A stretch of DNA of 64,000 nt. Origin: Collybiopsis luxurians FD-317 M1 (taxonomy: Eukaryota; Basidiomycota; Agaricomycetes; Agaricales; Omphalotaceae). The stretch lies in assembly GCA_000827265.1 (NCBI GenBank), contig KN834752.1, positions 920,948-984,947 on the forward strand. The letters run 5' to 3'. How positions within the stretch are numbered: the stretch's first letter is position 1; the number at the start of each line of letters is the position of its first letter. A program made the translations under genes and the position numbers. The notes under the pieces are model-generated. The model made no database searches. It saw only the letters and a program-made list of their open reading frames with translations, and was not told the DNA's origin. Positions 43,302 through 53,817 of the stretch are shown here, piece by piece.

Positions 43302-44103
43302 CTAAAAGGACTTGGGCTCCCAGACTTGCTTGACATGTCTTGTTCCGTGAAGATAGTCTGTGAAGAGCGAACCGTCAAGTGCTTGGCAGTAGCTCCGGTA
43401 TTTCATATTCACAGCTTTGACTAGATGTGATACGAACCAATGTACTTCTGGTAAGTAGGACTCAGTGAAAAGGAAAAGAACAGGCAGTTTGGCACTGCGA
43501 GCGGTCTGTCTTATTATTAGCATCACCAGACTCCCTACAAGTACTATTATAACGGTTAACGCGTGAATGTTGACCAAAAACCTCTGGGAGTTGGTTGAAT
43601 TTCCTACACCTGAGAATGTCACAGAGTGAGATTTGAGATTTGAGGCGGAATCCATTAACAGAGAGGGGCTTGCGGAATTGACGAGGTTTTCGGTTTGTTC
43701 CGGGAAGAAGGAAGGGAGTCGATTCGAAAATAGTCGCGCTGAAAAGTCCAGTGTGATATGACATTAATAGAGAGTGTACCCACTTGGTTTCTGGCTTGAC
43801 CGCTTGAATGATGAAGTTCCTGAAAGTTAAGTGTAATATACAGACAGTCTCTTGGACGTGTGAAGTTCGAACGTCCTACCTACCCATCTAAAGCGGGCCT
43901 TGTTATCTGGAAGGATTCCCTCCGTATCATTTGGTCTCGCCACCAATCTCGATCTGCGCGATGAGCAGCGCTGCCCAGTCCGATGTATCTGAAGTTGAAC
44001 ACGTCCAGTTGACTTGTACAGATTCGAAGCTCAATTGCAGTGCGGAACTGGAGGGAGCGGAGAAGCAGAAGCAGAGAGTTTGGATGGATGAGAGGATGGC
44101 CAT
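43302..44103 (-). pseudogene. Decayed secreted single-pass membrane protein gene
   Basis: Minus-strand fragments read in order like one protein but sit in different frames. The Met at 44103 starts a signal-like MAILSSIQTLCFCFS. It continues LQLSFESVQVNWTCSTSDTS and DWAALLIAQIEIGGET. A shift then leads to ILPDNKARFRWV, and an intron leads to NFIIQAVKPETKWVHSLL with YHTGLFSATIFESTPFLLPG. Another shift gives NLVNSASPSLLMDSASN with a Ser/Asn-rich stretch and a transmembrane helix (LTVIIVLVGSLVMLII). I could not link the pieces with normal splice sites. Either the gene is broken by two frame changes or my exon parsing fails. The family is not recognised; many agaric surface proteins have this layout. 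Confidence 0.4.
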
Positions 44104-44624
44104 TTGAAGGAGACTATGGCATAAAATTATCAAAGGTTAAGAAAGATGATGGAATAATATATTTGTTAAGACTGGTACGAAGCAAGAGATGTTAGGGGTT
44201 TGCTTCATCCCAGGTTGGTAACTATACCGAAATAGGAGAGTACGGCACTTATGCCGACGAGACGTCCCGGTCACCATTTAACAAAAATTGTTCATATATC
44301 TTGGGGGTTTAACTGAGGCATCTATATGCAAGAGCAGAGTAAATTTCATTATCGATGAAGATGCCTGATACCAGAGGACGAGAAGTGAACGTAGAACGGA
44401 AGAAAATCTGAGCAATTATCCTTGCGTCAGAAGATATTCAACAGAAAACCAGCTATTAAGACGATAGAAGAAGAATAAAAGAAAAGATAAATATTCACAT
44501 TATTTTCCTATACATACAGTATCTAGGGTGGCAAGAGTGTCGGGAAATTGAATACTTCACCACGTGACATATAATAAAGCTCGCTTTGACCGGGCATCTC
44601 ATGCTTCCTTCTAGACCATTTCTC
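44104..44624. promoter_or_regulatory. Intergenic region with promoter of the ASCC1-like gene
   Basis: AT-rich. CACGTG (44561-44566) and TATAATAAA (44570-44578) lie 59 and 47 bp before the chosen ATG at 44625. The rest holds nothing I recognise. Confidence 0.5.
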
Positions 44625-45745
44625 ATGGCCGCATCCACGAACAAGCTGAACAGTAAGCTTCTGGAATATATTGTGCAGCATTATGCTCAACTAGACGAGC
44701 ACGTAGGCCCAAACTGGCGTTATCGTCCTAAAGCTTCTCTTGGGAAAAAAACTGATAGCCATGGTCAAGTTCAAAGGCCAACGCACTGTGAGCTCAGTTT
44801 TGTTGAAGGATGAAGTATCTCATCGAATTAGTTCTTTGTCTTCCCCTAGTAATTTGTAATTGCTCCTGCGACAATGGGTTAAGCTCACGTACTGTATAGG
44901 GCCATCACTCTGAACTGCAAAAGCAAGTAAATCAATTCCACTCGTCTTTGCTTGAAGGCGCCGTAGACGGTCTGGATCCAACAATCCTCATAAAGCCTCG
45001 AAGATTACATTTTACATTGGGCGTCATGTCACTCTCGTCATCTGAGCGGTCCGTACGCGATCCAGCGAGTACGATGCATACAGTTGATTCCGCTTTGGAG
45101 CTTCTGCGGTCTCTTCAACCCCAACTGTCCCTTTTATGTGCATCGGGAAAATGTGGAACTCTGCAAGCCAACTTGGAGAGGATCGGGGCGTTTGAATCAA
45201 AGCAGGGTGCTCGCGTTTTGTGGGTCAGCCCTAGAGAAGATGAAGGATGGGATGAATCTGAAGAAGAACTTGAAGAGAGGATGAAACTCGTTCGAGTCTC
45301 CGGTGGGTTTTCTATAACACAGTTCTCCATCTAATTTACCCCATACATTGCAGAGTTGGTTCATCAAGCGTTCAAAGACGCCGGTTATATTGTCGAAAAC
45401 AGGCCACTGAAGGTAGAGGATACCTCGACTCGGATATTCAGCATAATCTCACTCTCGATTTAACAGCTGCATTGTACACTGATCAACACTAGCCATCGAA
45501 AACCGTTTTCCAAGAAACCAAAACTCTTTTCCTTTACCGATATATTGGCTTCTAAGGCATTTTCCATGCTCCAGCCAAGTGCAGACGGTTCGTACTGTTT
45601 GCCGAATTCAAGAGATAGGTTGGCGCGGGTTGCGCTTGGGACGTACGATATCCCGGAAATCCAACTGTGTGCAATGGGAAGCCATGGGCCGGAGGATGAA
45701 TATGTTAGCTTGGGGGGTGTAACATTCTCTGCCGGAGCCGAATAG
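44625..45745 (+). CDS. 2H phosphoesterase, ASCC1/AKAP7-like
   Basis: A LigT-type 2H fold with the two catalytic H-x-T motifs: RLHFTLGVM near 45001 and LHCTLINTS near 45470. It resembles the phosphoesterase half of ASCC1 (activating signal cointegrator 1 subunit 1) and AKAP7. The start MAASTNKLNSKLLEYIVQHY at 44625 is favoured over 44601 by TATA spacing. The family block PTHFLCLPLGHHSELQ is assembled only if a 17-nt exon (44832-44848) is used between two introns. Later exons carry LEGAVDGLDPTILIKP, ALELLRSLQPQLSLL, ELVHQAFKDAGYIVENRPLK and the final VALGTYDIPEIQLCAMGSHG. The stop is TAG at 45743-45745. No KH domain is present, unlike animal ASCC1. The likely role is cyclic-phosphate or nucleic-acid end chemistry, inferred. 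Confidence 0.82.
44832..44848 (+). other. 17-nt micro-exon in the ASCC1-like gene
   Basis: The exon TTCTTTGTCTTCCCCTA is flanked by AG (44830-44831) and GT (44849-44850). It supplies the residues (F)LCLPL between PTH and GHHSELQ, with matching phases on both sides. Confidence 0.75.
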
Positions 45746-46393
45746 TTATAGGACCGCAGTGTTTGTAGATACAGTAGAAAATTTTAAATGATTTGAACTT
45801 TTGCGGAGGATCAGCCTGATGCGAATAAGACAATTCTGGTCGATGTCATTCAACGACTATGGCACAAACCAAGTCGGAACTCTTCGTGCAGTGTCCGGGT
45901 ACTTGAGACCAATTTCGAGTCAAGGCTGTTCAACCAGTGGCAGTCCGAGTCGCGTCGCGACGCGCACGACTTTCGGATCGGAGTTTTGTCGCACGTGATC
46001 CTAATTGTTCGGGTATAGATTTTTTGTGCCTACACTTGGCATAGGACTACACCAGTCCCACTGTCAGACTCTTCTCTTTTCTCCCTGAGCCTTGAAGCTT
46101 TACGCCCGCTTGTAATCTTGTGACAGCCATATCTATTAGCGAGGTGCCATCTCAGTTGAAGCGTTGTACAGTATCACTGCGCCCGACCCGGCAGTTTCAG
46201 TCGAGGTTGGTCGCTACAAAAATTTTTGATTGTCGAAACTCAACCAGTCCTCTTTTCCAGGTCTAATTTATTCCACTTGGAGCTTGCGCCACTTTCAAGT
46301 GGCTTTTTGTAGTGTACATCTTTATTCTCTCAGACTATGGTCGATTCTAACATTTTACATCAAGTATATTGACTTTAATTTCTATCCTCAAAA
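45746..46393. promoter_or_regulatory. Upstream region of the Ser/Asp-rich orphan
   Basis: About 650 bp with pyrimidine-rich tracts near the end, typical of fungal promoters of well-expressed genes. GCACGTGATC occurs near 45987. No gene is seen. Confidence 0.4.
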
Positions 46394-48637
46394 ATGACCG
46401 TCTCCTTCTCACTCACAGGCGCCAACGCAACTGCTCCTTCTATTCGTAACGCTCAAGCCGTCGACCATAACTTTCCTGTAAATTACGCCCAGCGTCTTTG
46501 CTGCGACCTTCCCCTACAGCACCAGTCAGAAACCGACCCGACCAGCGACGCTTCTAATTTCGTGGGCGATTTATACTCTGACACTTGCGACGACCAAGAT
46601 TTACCTCCCCGGCCAGAAAGCCGCCTGGATTTCATTCCATCTTATGAAACTCAGCTAAAAGCCTCTCGCTCACATGGACGAAGTCCCTCTGCGACTCTCA
46701 GGTGGACCCGCGAAATTCTAAAAAAGATACGAATGTCCGCCTCCGGTTCTAGCTGGAACTCCACTCGCGTTACTAGTGATTCTCATGCTCGCTCGGACAT
46801 TTCAGCAATCGAGTCTTCTTTGACCACTGACGTTGCTGTATCTTCCATGTCAACACCTTCCTCTCCGTTTGCAGATGAATATTCGCATGATGTAGGATTG
46901 TCAACAACTCTTGACACTGAAATCAATCCATCAGTCTCCAACTCGTCATCTCTCTCCTCGTCTTCTTCAAACTCTTGGCCACCTCTTGACAACATTAATG
47001 TCTCTTTCAGTTCTTCGTCTGACCTTGACGATGATACAGACGAGGAGTCGGATTCTGACTTACACAGTTTGAAGGAGATTGACCTTGGCGACGGTCTTGT
47101 CGGTGATGAAACTGAATGCATTCCGGCTGCTCGGGGAAAGCAGGCATGTACAGCTGCATTTTCGCATGTGCCTATATACGGGTCTGTCATGGACGCGGCA
47201 TCTACTTCCCCATCCTCTACCCCTTCTTCTATCTCATCCAATTCAGACTTGACTTCCGAACCTTTCCCCGCAGTCAAAGACGATACGGACTACTCTGCCC
47301 AGGGTTGTGCTTCCGAGCTTCCGTTAAAATACACTTGCCTGCCCTCTCCTCTATCACTGTTTTCCCCTTGCGGCCTATCTGATCATGACAGCCCGCTCGA
47401 ATCATTCATGTCGTCGGTTCCGCTAGATGCTCAGCCTCCACGCCATCTTTACACCCATCGGGGCCATTCCAGACATGCCCTTCATTACCGCAAATGGTTT
47501 TGGGCCCTGAGGGAGGATAACTGGACGCGATATACGGAGTGGGTAGAGGCGTATCAGTCTCAACAAGAAGCTTATACTGGGGTATTGGTTTCACCTGATC
47601 CCAATGATCAACATGGATCACATCCCGACGAGGGAGAGGAAGGTTCTCCTAGAAGCTCGTCTAACCCTCCAGGTCACGATCACTTGAAGCTGTTTCCCTC
47701 TTTGTTTTCGAGGGCACGGGACACAGTACATGATGTCTGTCGACATCGAGATGGAAAGCCCGGGTGCGGTGAATTCGATGGTCTTGTACCTTCCAGTCTA
47801 CCTCCCATGTCGATCCATCCCAGGTGGGGCGATCTAGTCAATATGGGTCTTTCCAGGTATAGTTCGGCCGCTAGTTATGCGGACACTTGGTGTTTGCATA
47901 CGGACCGATATCTTCTCGTTGGAATGAGTTTGGGTCTGTGGACAATCAGAAAGGTGTTGTGGCTATCCGAGCTAAACTCCATGCATGACCAGTCTCAGGA
48001 TCGGGGAAAAGGCGAACAAACATCAGTTGCAGAAGAAAGTAAGGGTTCGGCTACAGATTCCGACGGAAAGCATCCTTTTTTAAGCGATGACGGCGGAAGT
48101 TCTTTCGGAGAAACTGAGGATGATGATCTGGAGGAAGGACAAGTAATGTGCTCCTCTGTTGTTAGCCTTGCCTCCGTCATATCAGCTGCTGGAAGTGCCA
48201 GTACCAGTGACAGCGACGACTCGGACGTCACCCTTGTTGAGAATGACAGCGATGTGGAAGCCCCGGTCGCCTCGTCCTCCTCTGTATCTCCAGCTGACGC
48301 GCCACGCAGTGGGCGTAGCTTGGACTTTGACAGGGCATGCTCGTTCTCGTGCGGATCCGTGGACGACGCTGAGGATTTTGAGGAAGTTGATTTAGGCTTG
48401 GGTTGTAGCAGCTTGACGCCTCCTACGACAGACAAGCATACCCTGGACGCGGAATCAACATCGAAGAGCTTGTTCCAAACGCTTTATCACGACGCTACTG
48501 CGAGCACTTCAACAACGTCACCAGCTTCTACTTTTGTGAAGAATTATCCACCAGAAACGAGTTTGAAAGGGAAAAAAATGGAGACACGAAGCTGGTACGA
48601 GCAGTGCGAGCTATTGCTCATGCTTACAAGTGTCTAA
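46394..48637 (+). CDS. Large Ser/Asp-rich protein of unknown function
   Basis: A single exon of 747 codons. Most of it is disordered and acidic, with Ser runs and SDSDD-type casein kinase 2 sites. Two ordered islands stand out. One is aromatic and His-rich (RHALHYRKWFWALREDNWTR, then YTEWVEAYQS). The other, near 47811-47970, runs SIHPRWGDLVNMGLSRYSSA, DTWCLHTDRYLLVGMSLGLW and TIRKVLW. These islands suggest a conserved fungal protein rather than chance. I do not recognise a domain. Composition suits a nuclear or cytoplasmic regulator with heavy phosphorylation. Confidence 0.72.
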   Translation: MTVSFSLTGANATAPSIRNAQAVDHNFPVNYAQRLCCDLPLQHQSETDPTSDASNFVGDLYSDTCDDQDLPPRPESRLDFIPSYETQLKASRSHGRSPSATLRWTREILKKIRMSASGSSWNSTRVTSDSHARSDISAIESSLTTDVAVSSMSTPSSPFADEYSHDVGLSTTLDTEINPSVSNSSSLSSSSSNSWPPLDNINVSFSSSSDLDDDTDEESDSDLHSLKEIDLGDGLVGDETECIPAARGKQACTAAFSHVPIYGSVMDAASTSPSSTPSSISSNSDLTSEPFPAVKDDTDYSAQGCASELPLKYTCLPSPLSLFSPCGLSDHDSPLESFMSSVPLDAQPPRHLYTHRGHSRHALHYRKWFWALREDNWTRYTEWVEAYQSQQEAYTGVLVSPDPNDQHGSHPDEGEEGSPRSSSNPPGHDHLKLFPSLFSRARDTVHDVCRHRDGKPGCGEFDGLVPSSLPPMSIHPRWGDLVNMGLSRYSSAASYADTWCLHTDRYLLVGMSLGLWTIRKVLWLSELNSMHDQSQDRGKGEQTSVAEESKGSATDSDGKHPFLSDDGGSSFGETEDDDLEEGQVMCSSVVSLASVISAAGSASTSDSDDSDVTLVENDSDVEAPVASSSSVSPADAPRSGRSLDFDRACSFSCGSVDDAEDFEEVDLGLGCSSLTPPTTDKHTLDAESTSKSLFQTLYHDATASTSTTSPASTFVKNYPPETSLKGKKMETRSWYEQCELLLMLTSV

Positions 48638-49324
48638 GCGATCGCGGTTCAAATTGGTAATGTATGTACTTGATTATTTTTTTTCCAGTTGCTGTTGCTA
48701 AGCTGCGCGTTTTCTAGATTATTCCAACCTTCTCCTAGAATGATACCAGTCGACAAAGTAACCTAATATACCCTGCACAGACTACTTATCTTCATCTGCA
48801 TCGTCATGCATCTGCACTTTACGACATTTCACGCATTTATGTTATGTTTAACTTACATCACCAGCACCACTCTTCGAAACAATTTTCAACCCACCATTCG
48901 CCTATCAATACACGTATCACGACCCAATTTCGGAATTCGATTTGTACCTCTATCCAATTAGGAATGGTATTCTCCCTCTTTGGTCTCATCTAAAATTTGA
49001 CTGAGAATAATTAGTATTCTCTGTTTACTTTCGGACTACTTTGAACTCTATATCATTTACCATATTACCCTTGCCACCTTGTTTTGTGTGCCCCTTTGCA
49101 TTGTTACTTTACTAGCTTTCGCTTCAGGATGTTGGTAGATTTGATTTCTCTGGCATTTGTACCAATTTGTACCTCAAAAACTTTGCATATGCGTATTTGC
49201 ACTACGTTAAGACTCGAATGAATCAAATACATTGCCGCCAAGTCTGAACACCGGACTTGGGCGCTCGATGAGCGCTTTATCACTTCTCTCATCCGCTTAA
49301 CGATGTATTGTTAAGGATATCTCA
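48638..49324. other. Intergenic region, about 690 bp
   Basis: T-rich leader and trailer sequence between tandem genes. The pair GCGCTCGATGAGCGC (near 49260-49275) is a small inverted repeat about 55 bp before the next start. Nothing else is supported. Confidence 0.5.
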
Positions 49325-50455
49325 ATGCATCCGTCTACTCTCAGAAATACAGACCCAGTTTCAATACCCTCTCCATTGCGGCACCCTGCGGTCAAAACTA
49401 GCTCGGAATTTGACGTTGACCCAGAAGATCTCGGATTGCTACAGAAATTGACGGGTATCAACGATGTAAATGAGCTCGAGGAGCATATATCGAACGTTCA
49501 GAAAACGGCAAACCAGGGGCGTCTTAACAGTTGAATTTGATGCTCAAATTTGCTGACGCTCGTTTTAGATCAAAGACTACCCTTGCATAGGCATGTTTAC
49601 CTTTACAAAGTTGGTATAAGTAGGTCCTTTGATTTTTATCCCATCCGCTCTAAGAAAGCTCTAGGTTCAACATCAAGCTTTCTCCAACTTACGCTCATGC
49701 TCTTTCGCTCGGGAAGACTCGAAAAGACGCGATATTCTTGGATGTAGGCTGCTGCGGTTAGTACTTGTCGTGCCCCATTATTATCATCGAATCACGTATT
49801 CACCTTCTTTGCCCAGTTGGAAACGCTCTTCGAAAAGTAGTTGCAGATGGTTGGCCTGCGGAGAACACGATTGGGGTTGATCTGTACAAAGGTGCTTCAG
49901 ATTATCGTCTGATATCACACCATTAAACCAAATCACTCTGGTGTAGAGTTTTGGGAAGTTGGCCATGAACTTTTCAGATCGACTCCCGATTCTTTTCCTG
50001 CAAGTTTCATAGGAGGCGATCTATTCGACGATGTCATTCTCACTCCGCTGAAAGCCAACGATCCTCAGAATTTGGACTTGCAATCAGTCAAGCTACACGA
50101 TTTAAAATCTCTTACGCCTCTTCAATATCGCGTCTCTGCGATCTATGCCTGCAACTTCTTTCATCTCTTCAATGCTGAAAAACAGTTTGAGCTTGCCAAA
50201 CGACTGGCGTCTCTCCTACTTCCAAGCTCGGGCTCGGTCATATTCGGTTCTCATGGTGTATTTCCTTCTCAGCGCCTCTCTGTTCAGCCTGGGGGACCTT
50301 CGTTTCACACTGCAGAAAGTTTTGCAGATATGTGGAAGCAAGTGTTTGACCCTGATACTGTGGAAATCAGTTGGAAGATTAAATCGAGGCCTCAACGGAA
50401 ATTCAGTGCGCTGGGTCGATGGGATATCATTTGGTGGAGTGTAGTTTATGTTTGA
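49325..50455 (+). CDS. SAM-dependent methyltransferase (fungal class I)
   Basis: Start MHPSTLRNTDPVSIPSPLRH. Spliced exons then give DPEDLGLLQKLTGINDVNEL, IKDYPCIGMFTFTKL and LSPTYAHALSLGKTRKDAIF. SAM motif I, LDVGCCVGNALRKVVADGWP, follows, with the acidic ribose-binding step in TIGVDLYK. Next come EFWEVGHELF, SFPASFIGGDLFDD, YACNFFHLFNAEKQFELAKR and the final SALGRWDIIWWSVVYV at the TGA 50453-50455. This is the family annotated in agarics as methyltransferase-domain proteins, some in secondary metabolism. The substrate is unknown. An aldehyde dehydrogenase gene follows convergently, but I see no wider biosynthetic cluster. Two of the introns are short and lie close together near 49610-49700, so the exon edges there are inferred. 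Confidence 0.8.
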
Positions 50456-50672
50456 ATGCAAGGTAAACCGCCCCTCCGACTCACGCACAATAAGAACACA
50501 CATAACGAACTCTACAGTGTTGTTTGTATTCACCAGGTGTTGATTGATACATTGTACAGCGGATCGAAATTTTGGAACTTCATGTACGTATATCTTGTGT
50601 TATATGAAAATGTTTCTACTCCATTTTGATCGCAAGGTTAACATGCATTGCTTTCACGTTGACATAGCTAGA

Positions 50673-52969
50673 CTACAAGTCAGGGAACTGGACGCAGTTT
50701 AAAAACGGGTTGACCACGCACTGCTCAAGAGCATAAGAACCATATTCACGACCAAGACCCGATTGTTTGTAGCCTCCGAATGGCATACCGGCGGATAGCT
50801 CGTTATAGCAATTGACCTGTTCAAGCAATGTAAGCGGAAGGTGGGGTTTCAGGGCGTGAGACGTACCCAAATCGTTCCCGCCTTAAGTGCATGACCAACT
50901 TCAATAGCTTGACTGAGGTTTTGGGTAAAGACGGCCGCAGCAAGACCATAAACTAACGGCGGAGTTTCAGCCGCCAAAATATAGATCAGGAACAACAAAG
51001 ATAATAGATCCTACTAGTGTCGTTCGCCTGTCGAACAACGTCTGTGGCAGGAGCGGGCTGGTCAGAAAAAAACTGCTTTTCTTTACCAGAAGTTGAACTT
51101 ACCATCTCTGTCCTCGAACTTGATCACAACGCTAACGGGGCCAAAGATTTCCTCTTGAACAATTTTCATATCGGGCTTCGTCTCTGTGAATATAGTTGGT
51201 GTAACAAAATTGCCATCTTGCCGTTCTCCACCCAAGTGTACTTTTGCTCCCTGTTCTTTTCCTGATTTGACATAGTCCATGATTCGCTGCGTATGAAACA
51301 CGTCAACGACTGGAGCATGAAGCAGAAGGATAATCACTAACATCGGTCTGGATGGGGGAAATCTGAGGTCCCTGATAAACGTCAGCGGAGAAGGGGTCTC
51401 CAAGTTTATTCATCTTGGTCCTTTCGGTGAATTTCGCGAGAAATTCGTCGTATATGCCAGATTGAACATAGATCCTCGATCCCGCAAAACATATTTGACC
51501 CTGGTTGAGGCTAGGAAATGATCCAGTCTTCAGAAACTATGTCGCTCCGGTAAAGAAAGTCCACCTACAATATACCGTGAGCAGCCCACTTGACTGCCTG
51601 GTCCAAGTCGGCATCGTTGAATATAATGTTGGGACTCTTCCCGCCTAATTCAAGCGTAACGTTCTTGAGGTTACTCCTTGCGGCTGCCTCCATGATCTTG
51701 CGTCCGACCGCAGTGCTTCCCGTAAACGCGACTTTGTCAATCTTCATGTGCGAGCTGATAGCGGCCCCAACGGTGGTCCCGTACCCAGTAACCACATTGA
51801 GTACACCTGGTGGGAATCCCGCTTCTTCCACCATCATACAGACACGTAACGCAGACAACGGGGTCATTTCGGACGGCTATGGAAGTATGTATCAGTTTTG
51901 ATGATGAAGGCAGTAATGTACTACAGTACCTTCAGAACAACGGTGTTACCCGCGGCCAGGGCTTTGAAATAACGCGTCAGTCGAAGTGCATTCACGACTG
52001 ACAGCCTGAGATTGGCGTACCAGGTCCGATCTTCATAGCAAACATGATTACTGACAGTGGCTCATTTTTCAATTTTCTGTTTCGAACTAGGGAAACAGCG
52101 GGTACTTACGCGGTGCATTCCCTGGGGGTTGTGTGAAGAAATCTAAGTACTCGCTCAGATCCGTCGTCATACACTAGTCTTACATGGAACAATCTGGCCC
52201 TGTAGATGACTAGAGGTGAGAATTTTGCGCATATAATCAACCGTAGAGTGTCAACGTACCACAACCCCAATCGGTTCGTGACGCGTATAATTTAGTTTTC
52301 GTTCGTCCGTCTGCGGCAGCAGTCAGAATAGTAATACCAAAATGATCATGAAGCTTTTCACCTCGATAACTTGCCCATGAATTTTGTCTGCCCAGCCGGC
52401 ATAATACTTAAGGATATCCACGGAAAAAGGAACCGACCATCCTCTGTTAACGAGGTACGATCCTCCTGATTGGCAAAGTAAACGAGTCGTTTTATCGTGG
52501 AATGTGTTGTGCTTGCGTACCGTTACAAAGCGTCTCGAGAGCGGCTATCTCGTCAGCAGCTTCTTCTATGAGGGCAGCGAGCTTGTTCAAATACTTCGAC
52601 CGAGTTGCACCCGGTGCTTTCAGACCCCACGTGGTATTGTAGGCCTTCTCAGCTGCTTCAACAGCAATGTCAACGTCCTTGGCGGTTCCTTCTGAGATCT
52701 TGGTGATGATTTGTCCGGCATCTATAGGAAGGTTTGGTCTGAGAATCGTGAATGAGTGTCCCCGACTGGACGTAGACTTACAAGGGTTGATCAAGCTAGA
52801 TGCAGAGATGAAAGCAGCTTTCATGTCACGAAGAATGCCAGAAGACCTACTCAATAGTTGTCTTATCTGATCCATCTACGAATTTATTGTTGATGAACAA
52901 CCCAGTATTAACGGCTACTGGACCCTTGTAAGTTGTGGTATCAAACTTGTGAGTGAAGATAGAGGGCAT
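50673..52969 (-). CDS. NAD(P)-dependent aldehyde dehydrogenase (ALDH1/2-like)
   Basis: Oxidises aldehydes to acids. The Met at 52969 gives [20 protein letters not shown], then [35 protein letters not shown], with two short introns resolved by phase. Many further introns interrupt the gene. Conserved marks are [20 protein letters not shown], the nucleotide-binding step [12 protein letters not shown], the general-base Glu in [11 protein letters not shown], the catalytic Cys in [14 protein letters not shown], and [15 protein letters not shown]. The C-terminus is [20 protein letters not shown] ending [12 protein letters not shown] at the stop 50673. It looks full length and active. Cytosolic location is likely, as there is no presequence. 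An alternative use in amino-alcohol or lignin-derived aldehyde metabolism cannot be excluded. Confidence 0.92.
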
Positions 52970-53817
52970 GAGGCGGGATGCTTTTTGACAGTGTACTTAC
53001 TCGTCTTCCGGTATGCTGGTTTTAATAGCGTCTGGGAATCACGTAACTTCAGGGCGAGAAAGCGCTATGGCATGTTCTGAATTCTGAATTCGGCGAAGCG
53101 CTTCGTGCTTCTGACAGTGCGGGAGTTGCACTAACCGATTAAGCACTGACTCGTGACGCGATTTTCTATACTTTAGCGGTTCACTGTAAGATCATTTGAG
53201 AATTTCTCCATTGAGAAAACCTCTCGGGAGCCACTCAGATGAAATCCAGATTCAATTACCAAGAAAATATCTTTCTCCACCGTTTCTTGAAAGATTATAC
53301 AGCTCCGATGAAAATGCATTCAGTTCGGAGGTACCTCGATCCTGATCATCCTATGCAGCGTCAGATATATGCGGCGTCAGATGATCAAGCCTACCGTTGG
53401 ATTAAACAGTTTGGTTCAGTTGAACATCCAACTTGATCGGATGAGAGTTGAAGAGATGGGACGCTGTGGTAGTAATACTTAAGCGAGTTGATAACATACC
53501 AACCTTACCTTTCTAGGACAGGAAATCAATCTAAAAATCAAAGTGGCCAATTGCTTCCTCACTGAAGTAGTTCACTGGTCTGAAAGACGTACTTCATTTT
53601 TCAGTGTCCGCTCGGCAGTGCTGCCGAGTGTCGGCGATCAGCGGAGTTTGGATCGAAAACTTGCTCTTCCCAACTCAAAGCTACTTTTACAACTACCAAC
53701 TTACTCTTGGCCACTTTCAAATCCCTTTTTTCCAAGTCACTCTCTCTCGTATAAACGAATCATTTTTTTTGCAAGCACGAATATCTTGGTTGGACCGTAA
53801 AAGCATTCTTCTCTTCA
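52970..53817. other. Divergent intergenic region with palindromes
   Basis: Holds the perfect palindrome CGAAGCGCTTCG (53094-53105) 125 bp before the dehydrogenase start, and the hairpin CTCGGCAG-TG-CTGCCGAG (53611-53628) 190 bp before the corepressor start. A 65-codon frame at 53239-53436 has no recognisable content. Confidence 0.6.

Noticed and set aside
46783..47277. Long minus-strand open frame of 164 codons opposite the Ser/Asp-rich gene
   Set aside because: Composition mirrors the Ser/Asp codon runs of the plus strand; it is a shadow frame with no independent motif.
48640..48670. GCGGTTCAAATTGG as a tRNA B-box
   Set aside because: No matching A-box or cloverleaf arms around it. No tRNA was found anywhere in the window by B-box reading.
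53239..53436. 65-codon plus-strand frame upstream of the SNT1-like gene
   Set aside because: No signal peptide, domain or composition bias; compatible with chance in an intergenic region.
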